Shown: positions 61,171-64,000 of the stretch, in pieces
Position numbering within the stretch: the stretch's first letter is position 1
Layout of the letters: each line of letters begins with the position of its first letter
Assembly: GCF_042651425.1 (NCBI RefSeq)
Contig: NZ_JBHSCW010000005.1
Coordinates: forward strand, 25,059-89,058
Direction of reading: 5' to 3'
Source of the DNA: Fodinicurvata halophila
Lineage (GTDB): Bacteria; Pseudomonadota; Alphaproteobacteria; Kiloniellales; DSM-21159
Length of the DNA: 64,000 nt
Notes under the pieces: model-generated
What the model was told of the DNA's origin: nothing
The model's database searches: none
Seen by the model: only the letters and a program-made list of their open reading frames with translations
Translations under genes and position numbers: made by a program

Positions 61171-61306
61171 CGTTAACTATCTCTTTATATTTGACCCCGC
61201 GTGACTTCTCCGAGAGGTTAGGGGGCATTCTAGTGACAATTTTCGGGTATTTCGCCTGAAGTCCATGTGGGACCCGAATGTCATCCTGTTTGGAAGGAGC
61301 CGAACG

Positions 61307-64000
61307 ATGGTCGATCGCGTCAATGAAGATACCCGCAACGCCACCGCAGCCCAGGAGGGGCAGGAGGCGTCGATGACGGACAGTCAGGACAGCGGTACTC
61401 CGCAGTCCGGCACGCCTGAGTTCAGTGACTCCGTCGCGCAGTTGGCGCAGAACGAGCCCGAGAACACCGGAGACAACCAGGGTGACGGGGGCGAAGGCGC
61501 ACCGGAGAACCCGCAGGAGCTGATCTCTCAGGCGCTGGCGGTTCTGGCCGAACTGGGTTTTGACGTCGAGGACGGCATCGATCTGGAGGATCCGGCGGTG
61601 GTCGCGGCCCTGCAGGACGCGGGCTTCAACATCGACCAGCTGGTCCTCGCGGTGGCCGAGGTGACCGGCGAGCAGATCGAACCGGCGGCCGGACCGGAAG
61701 CCGGCCCGGGCGCGGTGGCCGCAGGCGGCGGCGACCGCTTCGCCCCGACCGAGGCGGGTGACATCGGCGACGGCATCGGCATCAGCGGCCTGCTGGGGCC
61801 GCGGGATCTGACTCCCAGCCCGCTCGAAGTCGAGGGGACCGGTTTTGGGGATGCCCTGGCGCTTGATATCTCCGTCTCCGTTCAGACCGACATTGAGGGT
61901 GAAGCTGCACTGGGCCTCTACGAAGACTGGCAGCCGATCCAGGCCGAGAGCCAGGATCCCGGTGGAAGCAGCGGATTCACGGACGCTGATACCGACTTCG
62001 ATACGCAGATGTACGAGACTCTGCGGACGGATGACGACTACACACCGTTCGATTCCCTCGGCAATCCCGGTGAGGACTTCCTCTTCCCGGGCAATCTGGT
62101 GTTCGATATTACGGCCGAGCCCGACACCATTGATGTGGACTACGGACCTCTGGAGATCTCGGGTGCGCCGGCCGGCTCCTACCTCTTCTACGTGGATGGC
62201 GACACCATCCAGCGCTTCGACTTCGTGGATGGCACCGAGACCTTCACGCTGAGCGATGTCAGCGAAGACTACCTGGAAGGCAGCAACATCTTCATCCTGC
62301 CGCCCGAGGACAGCGACGTCGATTTCACGCTGGATGTCTCCCTGGACGCCGAGGCACTGGGCCAGGAGGTGACCTTCACTGGCGACGTGCCGGTCGTGCT
62401 GGACGCCGTGGCGGACCTGCCCGAGATCGATGCCGGCGGTGAAGGTTCCAATCTTGACGGCGACACCTTCTACTTCAACGAGGACCATTCCCTCGAAGGT
62501 GGCGAAGGCGGAGAAGGTGGTGAGGGATATTATCCTCCGATTTTCGACCAGGAAGTCCCTTTGAACCTTCAGGGCCAGGAATTCGAGGGAAATGATTTCC
62601 CTCATGAGTTTCCAGGTGAGTACGGGCCCTGCTATCAGGGTTGGACTCCCAGTTTCGAGCCGACATACAACCTGCCCTTCTCGACCGCGATCACGGATCG
62701 CGATCTTGCGATTGGACGGGACGAGCCCTCCGAAGGCTTGATCCGGGTGACGCTCGGACTGAGCGAGAATCCCGAGAACAACACGGAAGTGGCAAGCGCC
62801 CTGCCGGAGTTTGGCCAATATGACGAGGACGGGGGGCAGAATTTCTACGCCTCCATCGGCGGTCAGCGCCTGGACTCTGACTCCCTCTCGGAAGGTGGTC
62901 TTCAGGTTGCGATCTTCGGGCAGTACTGGAGCGAGGCGACAGGCCTTCAGTCTGGCGAGATCCAGGCGACTGTTACCATGAACGAGGGTGGCCAGTTGGT
63001 CTTCACCGACTTCCAGGTCGAAGGCGAAGGCGGTGACTCCCTCGAGGGCCCCCGTGTTCAGGAAATCGATTTCAGCAACTTCGATGTCACCCTGCCGCAG
63101 CATGCGGACAATGACCTGCAGTTCGACGTTTTCTCGACCTCGCGTGAACTGCGCGCAGATGGGTTGCCCGACGGTGAACTGACCTTCGAGAACAACGAGG
63201 CGACATCGCAGGAAACCTATGACGTCCAGATTCGTGCAGTCGCCGACGGTGCGAAGATCACGGTCACGCTGGAATCCTATCGCGAGATCGAGGGTAACTG
63301 TGGCGCTCATGGCGTTTGCGAATGGGGCAATGGTGACGAGCCCCAGGCCGCCTATGCTGAGGGGGCTGGCTACTATGGTTATTCTCCCTACGGCATCGCC
63401 TTCGCCGAGGACGGCGAGGTCTTGGCCCAGAACCATGGCGAGGATTCCACCGAATCGCCCCTGCAGATTCCCATGCACTTCACGGCCAGCCTGATCGATC
63501 AGGACGGTTCCGAAAGCGTGACGCAGTTCACGGTCAGCCTGAGCGGCGCCGCCGAGGGCACGCATTTCGTGGATGCGGATGGCAACGACCTGACAGATGG
63601 CCAGACGATCACGATCGATGGCGTGGAAGGCACCGTCAGCCTTGATGGCGGGTCCCTGACAGTCGATTTCGGCGAGAATGCCGTTCCCGGCCAGAACCTG
63701 GATGTGACCGGTGAGATGGGCATCGAACTGCCCATCGACAGCAGTGACGACTTCCGCGCTGACATCAGCGTGACCACGGCGGAAACCGACCCGACCAATC
63801 CGGATGCGGTCGCCCTGTCTACCAAAACAACTCATACCCAGATCGATTTTGATATTAAGGGTGTCGCAGGACCTGCTGATGCTGGTTTTGGCGAGTATGA
63901 TGGAGATTGCCTGCCGGTTTACGGTGCGGGCTCGGAGTCCGTTGTTTCTGATCTGAGCGATGATGGGTCTCAGACGGGAGTGAAGCTGACGGGTCTGGCC
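61307..64000 (+). CDS. N-terminal part of a large acidic surface/adhesin-like protein (3' truncated)
   Basis: Open for 898 codons to the window edge with no stop. AAGGAG with a seven-nt spacer precedes ATG 61307. The N-terminus is hydrophilic with no Sec signal (MVDRVNEDTRNATAAQEG), as in type I secreted BapA/RTX-like proteins that carry signals at the far C-terminus. About 200 residues rich in Gln/Glu/Gly/Asp are followed by beta-strand-rich, Asp/Glu-rich segments (DGDTIQRFDFVDGTETFTLSD, VTQFTVSLSGAAEGTHFVDADG, in pieces) like Ca-binding cadherin/VCBS-type repeats. A Gly/Glu tract (GGEGGEGGEG) lies about residue 400. Few Cys. The strong negative charge suits a cell-surface or halophilic setting. 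Full architecture is unknown. Confidence 0.82.
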   Translation, partial: MVDRVNEDTRNATAAQEGQEASMTDSQDSGTPQSGTPEFSDSVAQLAQNEPENTGDNQGDGGEGAPENPQELISQALAVLAELGFDVEDGIDLEDPAVVAALQDAGFNIDQLVLAVAEVTGEQIEPAAGPEAGPGAVAAGGGDRFAPTEAGDIGDGIGISGLLGPRDLTPSPLEVEGTGFGDALALDISVSVQTDIEGEAALGLYEDWQPIQAESQDPGGSSGFTDADTDFDTQMYETLRTDDDYTPFDSLGNPGEDFLFPGNLVFDITAEPDTIDVDYGPLEISGAPAGSYLFYVDGDTIQRFDFVDGTETFTLSDVSEDYLEGSNIFILPPEDSDVDFTLDVSLDAEALGQEVTFTGDVPVVLDAVADLPEIDAGGEGSNLDGDTFYFNEDHSLEGGEGGEGGEGYYPPIFDQEVPLNLQGQEFEGNDFPHEFPGEYGPCYQGWTPSFEPTYNLPFSTAITDRDLAIGRDEPSEGLIRVTLGLSENPENNTEVASALPEFGQYDEDGGQNFYASIGGQRLDSDSLSEGGLQVAIFGQYWSEATGLQSGEIQATVTMNEGGQLVFTDFQVEGEGGDSLEGPRVQEIDFSNFDVTLPQHADNDLQFDVFSTSRELRADGLPDGELTFENNEATSQETYDVQIRAVADGAKITVTLESYREIEGNCGAHGVCEWGNGDEPQAAYAEGAGYYGYSPYGIAFAEDGEVLAQNHGEDSTESPLQIPMHFTASLIDQDGSESVTQFTVSLSGAAEGTHFVDADGNDLTDGQTITIDGVEGTVSLDGGSLTVDFGENAVPGQNLDVTGEMGIELPIDSSDDFRADISVTTAETDPTNPDAVALSTKTTHTQIDFDIKGVAGPADAGFGEYDGDCLPVYGAGSESVVSDLSDDGSQTGVKLTGLA

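Larger units (their letters stand above)
60714..61306. other. Long 5' region of the surface-protein gene
   Basis: 593 bp without a credible ORF on either strand. Left part is GC-rich; from about 61010 the sequence becomes AT-richer and contains two palindromes (61013-61026 and 61155-61170, listed separately) and repeated TTAACT elements. Probably promoter and regulatory leader of the gene at 61307. Confidence 0.6.

Noticed and set aside
61160..63835. 891-codon open frame on the minus strand across the surface-protein region
   Set aside because: It is the antisense of the well-supported plus-strand gene at 61307, whose start has a good ribosome-binding site. It has no recognisable family and its composition is that expected of an antisense frame in GC-rich DNA.

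Overview
The window is GC-rich (low 60s percent by eye), densely coding DNA. It carries TRAP and ABC solute-uptake systems, TakP- and Paa-like catabolic genes, a C-P lyase operon and PAS/hybrid kinases. This points to a free-living, metabolically versatile alphaproteobacterium, perhaps a marine or saline Rhodospirillales-type organism. The assignment is inferred from gene content only; no rRNA, tRNA, CRISPR array, insertion sequence or phage gene was seen.

Layout. (1) 1-3.8 kb: end of a dipeptide/oligopeptide ABC transporter operon (two ATPases) with an M20 deacylase and a creatininase-family amidohydrolase. (2) 4.1-15.4 kb: a TRAP transporter, an SDR and a CoA-dependent beta-oxidation cassette (acyl-CoA ligase, 3-hydroxyacyl-CoA dehydrogenase, three crotonase-fold enzymes, 3-oxoadipyl-CoA-type thiolase) around an IclR-family regulator. 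A palindrome TTCCGC-N3-GCGGAA occurs both upstream of the TRAP genes and between the regulator and the ligase, suggesting one regulon. (3) 15.4-20.3 kb: a universal stress protein, then an orphan TakP-like binding protein divergent from a membrane hybrid histidine kinase, followed by a LuxR-type response regulator: a probable ligand-sensing module. (4) 20.5-24.6 kb: a small HExxH protein and a 1193-residue multi-PAS hybrid kinase.

(5) 25.0-27.9 kb: a complete polar amino acid ABC transporter. (6) 28.2-33.7 kb: an RND efflux adaptor and pump plus an exported protein of unknown function. (7) 33.7-36.3 kb: Lrp regulator, type II haloacid-dehalogenase-like HAD protein and class III aminotransferase. 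(8) 36.4-47.4 kb: a GntR/FCD regulator divergent from hydantoinase/oxoprolinase A and B subunits, then a second full TRAP transporter, a GAF-domain protein, a metal-dependent amidohydrolase and, convergently, an amidase. This looks like uptake and hydrolysis of a cyclic or linear amide. (9) 47.7-50.5 kb: a DksA/TraR-type zinc-finger protein and an MscS-family channel.

(10) 50.7-58.7 kb: phosphonate catabolism. PhnF and a DUF1045 protein are divergent, and facing them is the tightly overlapping operon phnGHIJKLMN. No phosphonate transporter (phnCDE) is inside the window. (11) 58.9-64.0 kb: a membrane-anchored lytic transglycosylase, a YbaY-type lipoprotein, a 593-bp intergenic region with two palindromes, and the first 898 codons of a very acidic, cell-surface-like protein that runs off the right edge.

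Many starts were moved inward from the longest reading frame on the basis of Shine-Dalgarno spacing, signal peptides or translational overlap; these decisions are given per gene.
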